A model generated the notes under the pieces. It was not told the origin of the DNA, searched no databases, and saw nothing but the letters and a program-made list of their open reading frames with translations. Positions 1-8,675 of a stretch of 64,000 bases of DNA are shown here, piece by piece. The stretch lies in NCBI GenBank assembly GCA_947492185.1, contig CANLMR010000005.1, positions 1-64,000 on the forward strand, in the 5' to 3' direction. Each line of letters begins with the position of its first letter. The first letter of the stretch is position 1. The DNA comes from an uncultured Tenacibaculum sp. (GTDB lineage Bacteria > Bacteroidota > Bacteroidia > Flavobacteriales > Flavobacteriaceae). Made by a program: the position numbers and the translations under genes.

Positions 1-24
1 AAGCCCTTATCATCAAAGGGCTTT
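1..24 (-). terminator. Probable terminator of tRNA-His
   Basis: An 8-bp inverted repeat, AAGCCCTT at 1-8 with AAGGGCTT at 16-23, lies 9 bases downstream of the tRNA-His 3' end on the minus strand. The T-run that would follow lies outside the window, so the terminator call rests on the stem and its position. Confidence 0.5.
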
Positions 25-32
25 AGGCTTTG

Positions 33-107
33 GGTGAAAGACCGGGTTCGAACCGGCGACCTCCGGAACCACAATCCGGCGCTCTAACCAACTGAGCTAC
101 AATCACC
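33..107 (-). tRNA. tRNA-His (GTG)
   Basis: The minus strand folds as a full cloverleaf. The D-arm is TAGCTCAGTTGGTTAGAGC, the anticodon stem CCGGA/TCCGG encloses a loop with GTG (complement of 70-72), and the T-arm contains GGTTCGAACC. The extra 5' G opposite a C at the discriminator position is the G-1 identity element known for tRNA-His, which supports both the decoding assignment and the 5' end. CCA is not fully encoded. Confidence 0.95.
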
Positions 108-123
108 ATTTAACTAGCGGGTG

Positions 124-154
124 CAAATATAATTCTTTTCTTAATTATGACAAA
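124..154 (-). promoter_or_regulatory. Promoter of tRNA-His
   Basis: On the minus strand TTTG (154-151) is followed by a 19-base spacer and TATATTTG (131-124). This matches the Bacteroidota housekeeping consensus TTTG / TAnnTTTG. The expected transcription start lies about 10 bases before the tRNA. The -33 element sits just beyond the bshB1 stop codon. Confidence 0.7.
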
Positions 155-162
155 AGATTTTT

Positions 163-879
163 TTATTTTAATTTACTTAAACTTTCTACAGCTACACAAC
201 GTTCTGTAGTAAAACCTTCTGCATAATCCACTCCAATTAGTCTCCCTAAATCTTTTGCCCTGTATTCTACACTTTCTGTAAAATTTTTACTTGTAATTGG
301 TGTTTCTGGTTCTTTACTAGAAGGATCAAAAAACTGAGAACTATATGCCATAACAGCATCAATTTTCTTGTCCATAAAACCTGTTACATCCACAACAAAA
401 TCTGGCTCTATATTTTTCCATTGAATGTAGTGATATACAAATTTTGGTCTCCATTTTTCCTGTTTTTCTCCGTCTAACTCCGTTTCTATTTTAACCAAAC
501 CACTTAAAAAACAAGCATCCGAAACTACTTTACTTCCTTTTGGATGATCAATATGCCGATCATCAATTGCATTACATAACACAATTTCAGGTTTATACTT
601 CCGAATCATTTTTATGATTTCTAATTGGTGCTCTTTATCATTTACAAAAAAGCCATCAGCAAAACCTAAATTTTCTCTTACTTGAACTCCAAGTATTTCA
701 GCAGCTTTAGCTGCTTCAACATCTCTTAAATCAGCAGAACCTCGTGTTCCTAATTCACCACGAGTTAAATCTACAATCCCTACTTTTTTACCTAAAGAAA
801 TTTCTTTAGCAATGGTTGCAGAACAACCTAATTCTACATCGTCTGGATGTGCTCCAAAAGCTAATATATCTAGTTTCAT
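163..879 (-). CDS. bshB1: Bacillithiol biosynthesis deacetylase BshB1
   Basis: This zinc-dependent deacetylase of the PIG-L/LmbE family removes the acetyl group from GlcNAc-malate, the second step of bacillithiol synthesis. The 238-residue length is normal. The N-terminal zinc motif AHPDDVE is at residues 10-16 and the second metal-binding element DDRHIDHP at 106-113. The protein is cytosolic with no signal peptide. Its start ATG overlaps the stop of the upstream trans-sulfuration gene as ATGA, indicating translational coupling, and cysteine is the last building block of bacillithiol. The family assignment is firm. The exact substrate follows from strong similarity to Bacteroidota BshB1. Confidence 0.9.
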   Translation of the reverse strand: MKLDILAFGAHPDDVELGCSATIAKEISLGKKVGIVDLTRGELGTRGSADLRDVEAAKAAEILGVQVRENLGFADGFFVNDKEHQLEIIKMIRKYKPEIVLCNAIDDRHIDHPKGSKVVSDACFLSGLVKIETELDGEKQEKWRPKFVYHYIQWKNIEPDFVVDVTGFMDKKIDAVMAYSSQFFDPSSKEPETPITSKNFTESVEYRAKDLGRLIGVDYAEGFTTERCVAVESLSKLK

Positions 880-2033
880 TGTTTTGTTTTATCTATTGCT
901 TGCTCAATATCAACAATTAAATCTTCTACCTCTTCTATTCCAACTGAAAAACGAATTAAACCATCTTTGATTCCTTGTTTTGCTCTTTCTTCTGGAGATA
1001 ATAAAGCATGTGATGTTTGAGATGGGCTTAATACGGTACTTTCTACTCCAGCTAAACTCATAGACGGTTTTATCAACTGCAAATTACGTTGGAATTCCAT
1101 TGAATCAATTCCTTCTTTTAATTCAAAGGATAACATTCCTCCAAAACCTTTCATTTGCGATTTAGCTAAATCATGATTTTCATGAGAAGTTAATCCAGGA
1201 TAATACACTTTATCTACGTTAGAATTTTGCTCCAAATAGTTCGCCATTTTTAATGCGTTCTCATTTTGACATTTTACACGCAAATTCATGGTTTTAATGC
1301 TTCTTTCTAACATCCAAACTGTAAAATCACTTAAACTTCCTCCAAAGTTCTTCGCAATATTCCAAATCTTATCAATATGCTCGTTAGACGCAGCAACTGC
1401 TCCAGCTAAAATATCGGAATGTCCACCCATATATTTTGTAGCTGAATGAATCATAATATCAACACCAAAATCAATTGGAGTTTGATTAATAGGTGAAGCG
1501 AAAGTATTATCAATCATAGTAACAATTCCGTTTGCTTTTGCTAAATCTGCTACGGCTTTAATATCAACCAACTTTAACAAAGGGTTTGACGGAGTTTCTA
1601 TGAAAATAACTTTTGTATTCTCACGAATTACATTCTTAAAATCATCAACATTTAAACTCTCTGTGAAGGTATATTCAATTCCAAATTTATCAAATTCCTC
1701 AACCACTAAATTATACGTTCCTCCATATAACGTTTCTTGCAATACCACATGGTCCCTTTTATGCAAAAACGCCATTAAAGTTGTACTAATAGCTGCCATT
1801 CCCGAACCAAAAATTAATGCATTTTCTGTTTTCTCTAATGCAGCAATTTTTTTACAAAGTGCCTCTTGGTTTGGTGTATTAAAATAACGTGGATATCTTT
1901 TTACATCAACATCATAAAATTGATATGAAGAAGACAAATATATTGGTGAAACAGCTCCTTTAAACTGTTCGTCTTTTAACTCACCAACATGAGTACAAAT
2001 AGTGTTTATTCCGTATTTATTTTTAGAATCCAT
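876..2033 (-). CDS. Trans-sulfuration PLP enzyme (cystathionine gamma-synthase/lyase family)
   Basis: This is a fold-type I PLP enzyme of the Cys/Met metabolism family, about 385 residues. The PLP lysine is in SATKYMGG (Lys about 200 from the chosen ATG), preceded by the phosphate-binding segment GSGMAAIST near 76-84. The frame opens 6 bases earlier at a TTG, but the ATG at 2033 gives a normal N-terminus (MDSKNKYG), so it is preferred. The gene overlaps bshB1 by four bases. Synthase, gamma-lyase and sulfhydrylase activities cannot be separated by eye. Coupling to bacillithiol synthesis suggests cysteine or homocysteine supply, which is an inference. Confidence 0.85.
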   Translation of the reverse strand: MDSKNKYGINTICTHVGELKDEQFKGAVSPIYLSSSYQFYDVDVKRYPRYFNTPNQEALCKKIAALEKTENALIFGSGMAAISTTLMAFLHKRDHVVLQETLYGGTYNLVVEEFDKFGIEYTFTESLNVDDFKNVIRENTKVIFIETPSNPLLKLVDIKAVADLAKANGIVTMIDNTFASPINQTPIDFGVDIMIHSATKYMGGHSDILAGAVAASNEHIDKIWNIAKNFGGSLSDFTVWMLERSIKTMNLRVKCQNENALKMANYLEQNSNVDKVYYPGLTSHENHDLAKSQMKGFGGMLSFELKEGIDSMEFQRNLQLIKPSMSLAGVESTVLSPSQTSHALLSPEERAKQGIKDGLIRFSVGIEEVEDLIVDIEQAIDKTKQ

Positions 2034-2092
2034 AAACAAAGATTAGGTTAGTAGATAAAGAAATGATTGGTAGCTAAATTACAAAAAGTGAA

Positions 2093-3499
2093 CTATACCT
2101 GAACGGTTTTCCACTTTCCTTTTTTGAATAACCACACACCTACTACTGCAATTAAAACTTCAACTAAAGTTATTGCCCAAAAAACACCTTTTGGACCAAA
2201 ATCTAAAGTAATTGCCATTATATATGCAAAAGGCAATTGAAATAACCAGAAGCAAATAAAATTAATTAGTGTTGGAGTTTTGGTATCACCAGATCCATTA
2301 AACGACTGAATTACAACCATTCCGTAAGCATATGCAATATAACCAGCTGCCATAATCTGTAAACAAAGTGCACCGTTTTCAACTACTTTAGGAGTATCTG
2401 AAAACCAACCTAAAAATGTTGGCGCAAATGCTATATAAATAACCGATACAAATCCCATGAAATAAGCACAATATTTCCCTGTAATCCATACCGATTTTTC
2501 GGCTCTTTCTGGTTGTTTTGCACCTAAATTCTGACCAACTAATGTTGCTGCGGCATTACTCATTCCCCATGCAGGCATTAATGTAAACATCATAATTCTG
2601 ATAGCAATTGTGTACCCAGCTAATACTTCACTACCAAATTCTGACATAATTCTCATTAATATCACCCAACTCGATGTTCCGATAATAAATTGCCCTATTC
2701 CTCCTAAAGAAACTTTTACAATATTGAAAATCAAACTTATTCTTAATACTAAATCCTTCAGCACTAATTTGATTTTTCCACTACCATAAAATAAAATCAA
2801 TATTTGTGTAATTACTGCTGTTCCTCTCCCAATTGTAGTAGCTATTGCAGCACCTTCTACTCCATAAGCTGGAATTGGCCCCAATCCGAAAATAAATATT
2901 GGGTCTAAAATGATATTTAATCCGTTTGATAAAATTAAAGTCCACATTGCTATGGAAGCATCTCCAGCTCCTCTAAAAATCGCATTAATAAGAAATAGCA
3001 ACATTACTGTTATATTTCCTCCGAGTAAAACTCTAGTGTATCCATAACCTTCTTCAATTAGAGCTGGTTCGCCTCCCATAAATTGAAGAATTTCTTTTGG
3101 ATATAAAATCCCTATAACACTTATTCCTATCGAAATTAAAATTCCTAGAAATATAACTTGAACAGCTGTTTCATTTGCTTTTTTGATATCCTTCTCTCCT
3201 ACTCGTCTAGCAATTAAAGCAGTTGCCGCCATACTTAAACCTATTGCTACTGCATAAACAAGCGTTAAGACTGACTCTGTTAAACCTACTGTTGCCACCG
3301 CATTAACGCTTACTCTTGAAACATAAATGATATCAACTAATGCAAATATTGATTCCATTAGCATTTCCAGTATCATTGGAATAGAAAGCATAAAAACTGC
3401 TTTTTTAATGCTGCCTTGGGTAAAATCTTGCTGTTTTCCTAAAACAGCTTCTTTAAATAATTGAATTATATTCTTACTTGAAGTTTGATTGTTTGTCAT
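2093..3499 (-). CDS. MATE family efflux transporter
   Basis: A 468-residue integral membrane protein with about 12 hydrophobic segments in two MatE halves (roughly residues 35-200 and 255-420). The family exports cationic drugs or metabolites in exchange for Na+ or H+. Features include the N-terminal helix AVFMLSIPMILEMLMES and the GAGDASIAMW / GSGDTKTPT repeats, equivalent positions in the two halves. The gene is transcribed alone, divergently from the DUF2520 gene. A palindrome lies in its 5' leader (3521-3542). The substrate cannot be told from sequence. Confidence 0.88.
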   Translation of the reverse strand: MTNNQTSSKNIIQLFKEAVLGKQQDFTQGSIKKAVFMLSIPMILEMLMESIFALVDIIYVSRVSVNAVATVGLTESVLTLVYAVAIGLSMAATALIARRVGEKDIKKANETAVQVIFLGILISIGISVIGILYPKEILQFMGGEPALIEEGYGYTRVLLGGNITVMLLFLINAIFRGAGDASIAMWTLILSNGLNIILDPIFIFGLGPIPAYGVEGAAIATTIGRGTAVITQILILFYGSGKIKLVLKDLVLRISLIFNIVKVSLGGIGQFIIGTSSWVILMRIMSEFGSEVLAGYTIAIRIMMFTLMPAWGMSNAAATLVGQNLGAKQPERAEKSVWITGKYCAYFMGFVSVIYIAFAPTFLGWFSDTPKVVENGALCLQIMAAGYIAYAYGMVVIQSFNGSGDTKTPTLINFICFWLFQLPFAYIMAITLDFGPKGVFWAITLVEVLIAVVGVWLFKKGKWKTVQV

Positions 3500-3520
3500 T
3501 GTAATTGTATTGGTAATTGA

Positions 3521-3542
3521 ATCCTTTAAAAGACTAAAGGAT
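3521..3542. promoter_or_regulatory. Palindrome upstream of the MATE gene
   Basis: A perfect 8-bp inverted repeat, ATCCTTTA-6-TAAAGGAT, lies 22 to 43 bases upstream of the MATE start, in the divergent intergenic region. It could be a repressor operator or a leader hairpin. No T-run follows on either strand, so it is not a simple terminator. Confidence 0.3.
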
Positions 3543-3646
3543 GTAACTTAAAATTATATGTCCTACGGGTAGACTTAAACAATCATGTAACAAATATGCA
3601 AAAAATTAACGAATAGCTTTCGATAAAATTCAATAAATTCGCTTTC

Positions 3647-4390
3647 ATGATATCTGTTGTTTTACTTGGAGGAGGAAATGTTGCGCACCATTTAACTCAA
3701 GCTTTCTTAGCTTGTGCAGCTATTGATTTGAAACAGTTATATGCACGAAATGCAAATTCTATTGCTGCTTTTCAGAATGACGTTTCTATAACCGATGATT
3801 TAAACTTGTTAGAAGATGCTGATGTATACATAATCGCCATTTCCGATGATGCCATTGGTTCAATTTCTTCTCAACTTCCTGAAAACAAACTGGTAACTCA
3901 TACTTCAGGTAGCGTTGCTATGAATTCTTTAAATAATACTGGTAGAAAAGGTATTTTCTACCCGTTACAAAGTTTTTCAAAAACAAAGCCTGTTAACTTT
4001 TCTGAAATTCCAATTTGTATCGAAGCAGAGCAAGACAAAGATTTAGAGTTATTAGAACAATTAGCTCAATTAATTTCACCGAAAGTATATCAAATCTCTT
4101 CAGATCAAAGAAGCAAACTTCATGTGGCGGCTGTGTTTGTGAATAACTTCACAAATCACATGTATAAAATTGGGAATGATATTTGCGAACAATATGATGT
4201 TCCTTTTGAAGTACTATTACCTTTAATACAAGAAACGGCTTCAAAAATCGAACATGTAGCTCCTAATGAAGCTCAAACTGGACCAGCAAAACGAAAAGAT
4301 CAAGAAACAATACATAGACATTTAAATTTGCTTGATACCAAGCAAAAAGAAATATATCAACTTATAACAAAATCAATCCAAAATGGATAA
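3647..4390 (+). CDS. Rossmann-like and DUF2520 domain protein
   Basis: A 247-residue cytosolic protein. An N-terminal NAD(P)-binding Rossmann segment (VVLLGGGNVAHHL, residues 4-16) is followed by a helical DUF2520 domain containing HVAAVFVNNFTNHMY. This architecture resembles ketopantoate-reductase-like and F420-linked oxidoreductases, but the substrate of DUF2520 proteins is not established. The stop overlaps the downstream KdsC-type gene by 8 bases, so the two are likely co-translated. Confidence 0.8.
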   Translation: MISVVLLGGGNVAHHLTQAFLACAAIDLKQLYARNANSIAAFQNDVSITDDLNLLEDADVYIIAISDDAIGSISSQLPENKLVTHTSGSVAMNSLNNTGRKGIFYPLQSFSKTKPVNFSEIPICIEAEQDKDLELLEQLAQLISPKVYQISSDQRSKLHVAAVFVNNFTNHMYKIGNDICEQYDVPFEVLLPLIQETASKIEHVAPNEAQTGPAKRKDQETIHRHLNLLDTKQKEIYQLITKSIQNG

Positions 4391-4910
4391 AAGCTATAAA
4401 CAACTTTTTAACGACGTAACAACATTTATTTTTGATGTTGATGGTGTACTTACTAATGGAATCGTAACTGTTTTTCCTAACGGAGAATTAGTGCGACAAA
4501 TGAATATTAAAGACGGATATGCTTTAAAGGCAGCCGTAAAATCAGGATACCGCGTTTGTATTATTTCGGGCGGAAAAAATGAAGGTGTACGTAAACGATT
4601 AGAAGGTTTAGGAATCACTGATATTTATTTAGGAGCACACACCAAAATAGTTCAATACAAAGAGTTAGTTGAAAAGTACGATTTAAAAGCGGAAAACGTT
4701 ATGTACATGGGAGATGACATTCCTGATTTACCAGTAATGGAAAAAGTTGGAATTCCTTGCTGTCCTAATGACGCAGTTCGAGAATTACAAACCATGTCTG
4801 TTTATATTTCAGATAAAAAAGGTGGTGAAGGTTGTGCTAGAGATGTAATAGAACAGGTAATGCGTGTTCAACAAAAATGGCATGATAATTTCGATGCTCA
4901 ATATGATTAA
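4383..4910 (+). CDS. kdsC: HAD-IIIA phosphatase, KdsC-type (KDO-8-phosphate phosphatase)
   Basis: A 175-residue HAD hydrolase without a cap domain, as in KdsC. Motif I is DVDGVLTNG with Asp18 and Asp20, motif II is ISGG (61-64) and motif III is MGDDIPD (109-115). KdsC releases phosphate from 3-deoxy-D-manno-octulosonate 8-phosphate for the inner core of lipopolysaccharide. Length and motifs fit well. A related sugar-acid phosphatase (for example for KDN-9-phosphate) cannot be excluded. It overlaps the DUF2520 gene by 8 bases. Confidence 0.82.
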   Translation: MDKSYKQLFNDVTTFIFDVDGVLTNGIVTVFPNGELVRQMNIKDGYALKAAVKSGYRVCIISGGKNEGVRKRLEGLGITDIYLGAHTKIVQYKELVEKYDLKAENVMYMGDDIPDLPVMEKVGIPCCPNDAVRELQTMSVYISDKKGGEGCARDVIEQVMRVQQKWHDNFDAQYD

Positions 4911-4928
4911 TCGAATTATATAGAAATT

Positions 4929-5016
4929 CGTCATTCCGAATAAAGTGAAGGAATCTTTGAATTTAAAATTAGGGTTTATTAAGATTACTTCATCCTTTTC
5001 AGTCTTCGTAATGACG
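4929..5016. repeat. Palindromic dispersed repeat, copy A
   Basis: Terminal inverted repeats CGTCATTCCGAA (4929-4940) and TTCGTAATGACG (5005-5016) enclose an inner imperfect pair, GAAGGAATCTT and AAGATTACTTC. Related elements occur at 7680-7793 and 55183-55246. It lies between kdsC and the DUF2147 gene and could fold as a long hairpin in RNA. Confidence 0.7.
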
Positions 5017-5058
5017 TTAATTAATTATTTAAAAAGTAAAACAACAAATTAATTATAC

Positions 5059-5484
5059 ATGAAAAAAGTAGTATTCACATTTTTCCTTTTCGCCTTAACA
5101 ATGTCAATTAATGCGCAAAGTATTTTTGGCAAATGGGAAAACAGAGACGAAGAAACAGGCAAAGTTGATAGCGTTATTGAGGTATATGAAAAAGACGGAA
5201 AAGCATATGCTAAGATTGTAGAAATTACAGATCAAAACAGGCAAGATGCGGTTTGTGACAAGTGCAAAGGAAAAAACAAAGACAAAAAAATATTAGGAAT
5301 GAATATTTTAACTGGACTAGAAAAGGATGGAGATGAATGGTCTGGAGGAAAAATTTTAGATCCTAAAAACGGAAAAAAATACAAATGTTACATCGAACTT
5401 GTTGAAGCAGATAAATTAAAAATTAGAGGATATATTGGATTCTCTTTATTAGGAAGAACTGCTTACTGGTTTAGAAAGAAATAA
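5059..5484 (+). CDS. DUF2147 domain secreted protein
   Basis: A 141-residue protein with a clear signal peptide (residues 1-20, ending SINAQ) and one DUF2147 domain. The domain starts at the typical GKWENRDEETGK and ends with GYIGFSLLGRTAYWFRK. It carries a CDKCKGK cysteine pair. DUF2147 is a small lipocalin-like beta-barrel domain of unknown function, often exported in Bacteroidota and Proteobacteria. It is monocistronic, with a strong terminator at 5509-5541. Confidence 0.85.
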   Translation: MKKVVFTFFLFALTMSINAQSIFGKWENRDEETGKVDSVIEVYEKDGKAYAKIVEITDQNRQDAVCDKCKGKNKDKKILGMNILTGLEKDGDEWSGGKILDPKNGKKYKCYIELVEADKLKIRGYIGFSLLGRTAYWFRKK

Positions 5485-5508
5485 ATATTCTTTTGAAAGA
5501 ATTATATT

Positions 5509-5541
5509 AGAGATTGTCAATTTTGGCAATCTCTTTTTCTT
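5509..5541 (+). terminator. Rho-independent terminator after the DUF2147 gene
   Basis: The stem AGAGATTG / CAATCTCT with a 10-base loop is followed by TTTTTCTTT on the plus strand, 24 bases after the stop codon. Confidence 0.85.
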
Positions 5542-5569
5542 TACAGTGATTTCGTATTCGTTATATTTG
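5540..5569 (+). promoter_or_regulatory. Promoter very close to the DUF255 gene start
   Basis: TATATTTG at 5562-5569 matches the Bacteroidota -7 box and ends only four bases before the ATG at 5574. A weak -33 match (TTTA, 5540-5543) lies 18 bases upstream. If used, transcription would begin at or next to the start codon and give a leaderless mRNA. Confidence 0.5.
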
Positions 5570-5573
5570 GATT

Positions 5574-7673
5574 ATGCGTTTATATCAAAATCAACTCTTC
5601 TATTGTATCATAGTGTTATTCCTTTTTTCTTGTTCTCAACAGAAAGAAAAACATACTAACAGTTTAATACATGAATCAAGTCCATATTTATTACAACACG
5701 CGCACAATCCAGTAAATTGGTTTCCTTGGGATACTAAATATCTTGAAAAAGCTAAAGAAGAGAATAAACTTGTATTACTATCTATTGGTTATTCATCATG
5801 TCATTGGTGCCATGTAATGGAAGAAGAAACTTTTGAAGATGAAGAAGTGGCGATGTTCATGAATGAAAACTTTATTAATATTAAAATTGACAGGGAAGAA
5901 CATCCTGATGTTGATAAAACATACATGACTGCAGTTCAAATTATGACAGGTAATGGTGGCTGGCCATTAAACTGCATAATTCTTCCTAATGGTAAACCTG
6001 TATGGGGAGGAACATATTTTGAAAAAGATGAATGGTTAGAAAACCTGAAAAACATTCAATTATTTTACACTAACAATCCAGAAAAAACTGATGATTTTGC
6101 CGAACAATTAGCTAATGATATAAAATCACTTCAAGTGATTGACAAGAATAATTTAGGTACTAATTTTTCAAAAGAAATATTAGATAAAAACGTGAATTTA
6201 TGGTTTGAAAAGTTTGACACTATTAATGGTGGTTTAATAGGTTTAAATCAATTTCCTCGACCAAACAACTATCAATTCTTACTACGTTACGCTTATCAAA
6301 ATAATGATTCAAAACTTCTTGATTTTGTTGCTAAAACACTGGATAAAATGGCTTTGGGAGGTTTGCATGATCATTTAGAAGGAGGTTTTGCCAGATATAC
6401 TGTTGACAATAAATGGCATATTCCACATTTCGAAAAAATGCTATACGATAATGCTCAACTAATCTCATTATATTCCATAGCTTATCAAATAATCAAGAAA
6501 CCTTTGTATAAAGAAATTGTATACAAAACGATTGATTTTATCGAAAAAGAATTCCATACAAATGGATTGTATTATTCTTCTTTAAATGCTGATAGTTTCA
6601 ATGAAAATAATGAATTGGAAGAAGGCGCTTATTACACTTGGACAAATGAAGAATTAACTTCATTAATCACCCAAAACAAAAATTTATTTGATTCATATTA
6701 CGGAATTAATGAAATAGAAAAAGTTGAAGGTAAATCAGCATTAGTCAAAAGAATTCCTGATTCTGAGTTTGCAAAAGCAAACAATATTTCAATTCAAGAG
6801 CTTAAAAATCTGATTATAAATTGGAACAAACAACTTTTAAATACACGAGTAAAAAGACAGAAACCATCTTTAGACACGAAAATTCTAACTTCTTGGAATG
6901 CACTTTTATTACAAGGATATGTTGATGCTTTCAAAGTTTTTGGAGATGAAAAATTTAAAGAAAAAGCCATACAAAATGGATTAGCACTACAAAATGAAGC
7001 TATTGATAAAGCAGGAAATGTTTTAAGAACAATTGGTAAAGGCAATAAAAAGATTGACGGTTACTTAGAAGACTATGCATTATTGATTAACGCATATATT
7101 TCATTGTATCAAATCACACTAAACGAAGATTGGCTAAATATTTCGAATCAATTAGCTAAAGTAAGTTTTGACAATTTCTTTAATCCAAAACAGGAGCTTT
7201 TTAAATATTCAACTAAGAAGAATTCTGGTTTAATAGCTAATAACTTTGAAATTGAAGATATAGTCATTCCTTCTTCTAATTCTGTGATGAGCAAAAACTT
7301 ACTCTTTTTAGGTCATTATTTTGACAATAAAGAATATTTGAAATTGAGTAAAACAATGCTGCATAATATGGAATCGAAAATTGAAAAACACCCACATGCA
7401 TATTCAAACTGGTTAGACAACTATTTAAATTTTACTGCTCCATACTACGAAACTGTGATTTGTGGTAATGATGCTATTTTAAAAACAAATGAATTATTTC
7501 AGAAAAAATATATTCCCAACATGCTAATTTCTGGAAGCACCCAAAAAAGCGAATTACCTCTACTTTTAAATCGATATAACGCAGACAAAACTTTAATTTA
7601 TGTTTGTGTCAATAAAGCATGTAAATTGCCTACTGAAGATATTAACAGAGCAATTCAACTCATGAAAAATTGA
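5574..7673 (+). CDS. DUF255 thioredoxin-like lipoprotein (YyaL/SPATA20 family)
   Basis: A 699-residue protein. The lipoprotein signal has its lipobox cysteine at residue 20 (LFLFSC). A thioredoxin-like DUF255 domain (about 28-190) has the family motif [10 protein letters not shown], with the Cys76-x-x-Cys79 pair. The rest is an alpha/alpha-toroid like N-acylglucosamine epimerases and cellobiose epimerases. The family is widespread but its reaction is not established. An exported form is notable because many homologues are cytosolic. The start is supported by the signal peptide, and the only good promoter box ends four bases upstream. Confidence 0.82.
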   Translation: MRLYQNQLFYCIIVLFLFSCSQQKEKHTNSLIHESSPYLLQHAHNPVNWFPWDTKYLEKAKEENKLVLLSIGYSSCHWCHVMEEETFEDEEVAMFMNENFINIKIDREEHPDVDKTYMTAVQIMTGNGGWPLNCIILPNGKPVWGGTYFEKDEWLENLKNIQLFYTNNPEKTDDFAEQLANDIKSLQVIDKNNLGTNFSKEILDKNVNLWFEKFDTINGGLIGLNQFPRPNNYQFLLRYAYQNNDSKLLDFVAKTLDKMALGGLHDHLEGGFARYTVDNKWHIPHFEKMLYDNAQLISLYSIAYQIIKKPLYKEIVYKTIDFIEKEFHTNGLYYSSLNADSFNENNELEEGAYYTWTNEELTSLITQNKNLFDSYYGINEIEKVEGKSALVKRIPDSEFAKANNISIQELKNLIINWNKQLLNTRVKRQKPSLDTKILTSWNALLLQGYVDAFKVFGDEKFKEKAIQNGLALQNEAIDKAGNVLRTIGKGNKKIDGYLEDYALLINAYISLYQITLNEDWLNISNQLAKVSFDNFFNPKQELFKYSTKKNSGLIANNFEIEDIVIPSSNSVMSKNLLFLGHYFDNKEYLKLSKTMLHNMESKIEKHPHAYSNWLDNYLNFTAPYYETVICGNDAILKTNELFQKKYIPNMLISGSTQKSELPLLLNRYNADKTLIYVCVNKACKLPTEDINRAIQLMKN

Positions 7674-7679
7674 TTATAA

Positions 7680-7793
7680 GTCATTGCGAAAAAAACAGAA
7701 TAAAATGGAGTTTTTTGTGGCAATCTTCTTATTATAAATCAAATTTAAGATTAAAGTAAAAGATTACTTCAGCTTTTCAAGCTTCGTAATGAC
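7680..7793. repeat. Palindromic dispersed repeat, copy B
   Basis: The ends GTCATTGCGAA (7680-7690) and TTCGTAATGAC (7783-7793) form an imperfect inverted repeat around the inner pair GGCAATCTT / AAGATTACTT. It has the same organisation as copies at 4929 and 55183. It immediately follows the DUF255 stop codon. Confidence 0.65.
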
Positions 7794-7820
7794 ATAATAG
7801 AATTATACCATTTACTATTC

Positions 7821-7945
7821 TCTAGATTCCTGCTTACGTAGGAATGACAAAACACATTCTAAAAAATTATTTAAAAATGTCATTCCCGTGAAAACGGGAA
7901 TCCCATCACAGCTGTCTAGAGATAACTAACTACTCAGGAATGACA
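7821..7945. repeat. Compound palindromic repeat (GTCATTCC type)
   Basis: ATTCCTGC-TTAC-GTAGGAAT (about 7826-7845) is followed by an element bounded by TGTCATTCC (from 7879) and GGAATGACA (to about 7944). Inside it is a second hairpin, ATTCCCGT-GAAA-ACGGGAAT. CTAGA motifs recur on both sides. It belongs to the same general class of TCATT-ended palindromic intergenic elements as its neighbour, but the inner sequence differs. It separates the convergent DUF255 and lyase-like genes. Confidence 0.6.
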
Positions 7946-7952
7946 GTATTAT

Positions 7953-8675
7953 TTAATCTAGCTTCTCATTTGAAAGAGTTACATCATCAATCCAGATTTT
8001 TCTAGAACCTCCACCTTTTTGATAATCAACCCAACCAAGCGTTAATTGTTCAAAAAAAGGAAAGGTCCAATTTTGATTATTATCATTAGCTAAACAACCT
8101 TTATCAATATCATTTGCGTTTAGTTCGTGTACAAGTTTACCATCAATCCAAAGTTTAGCATTATTCGATATTCTATCAAAAAACCAATGCACAGAGAACC
8201 ATTTTTTTTCTGGTATTTTAAATTTAGTATGATGCCAGCAATCCGTTTTTATAGGATTAGTATCATAATTCGCCATGATTCTTTTTTGATACTGCCCTCC
8301 ATATCTAATTTCAGAATGAAATCCATTTGGAGTTGTACCTGAAGCTTGAATCATTGTCCAATGTACACCATCTGGTGAAGCTTCTTCAACATACATATAC
8401 ATTGAACCATAAAAACGTTCTAGAGAAGTTATGGTTTCATTTTCTAACGAAAGAAAAGCTCTGTTTTTGAAACCTTCTCCACTTTCAAAACAGACAGATT
8501 GCTTTCCTGAATATGCTCTTGATTGATCTAAATAAACTTTCCCTTCTCCACTCTGTTTCCACTTATCAAGTAAATCATTCTCAAAACTATCTGTAAAAAT
8601 AATTTTAGATTTTGTACAGCTACTCAGAAGCAAACCAAGTAACAAAAAGTATAGTACTCTTTTATTCTGTAACAC
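7953..8675 (-). CDS. Jelly-roll lipoprotein, polysaccharide lyase-like (Cip1-like)
   Basis: A 240-residue protein with a lipoprotein signal (lipobox LLSSC) and a concanavalin-like beta-sandwich pattern: FTDSFENDLLDKWKQSGEG at the start and RKIWIDDVTLS at the end. The inner segment, with HSEIRYGGQY, WHHTKFKIP and KLWIDGKLVHE, resembles Cip1-like and PL7/PL20/PL13-type lyase folds. Activity on uronic-acid polymers is possible but not shown. It is the last gene of the susC operon and overlaps the MFS gene by 14 bases. It could alternatively be a carbohydrate-binding protein only. Confidence 0.55.
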   Translation of the reverse strand: MLQNKRVLYFLLLGLLLSSCTKSKIIFTDSFENDLLDKWKQSGEGKVYLDQSRAYSGKQSVCFESGEGFKNRAFLSLENETITSLERFYGSMYMYVEEASPDGVHWTMIQASGTTPNGFHSEIRYGGQYQKRIMANYDTNPIKTDCWHHTKFKIPEKKWFSVHWFFDRISNNAKLWIDGKLVHELNANDIDKGCLANDNNQNWTFPFFEQLTLGWVDYQKGGGSRKIWIDDVTLSNEKLD

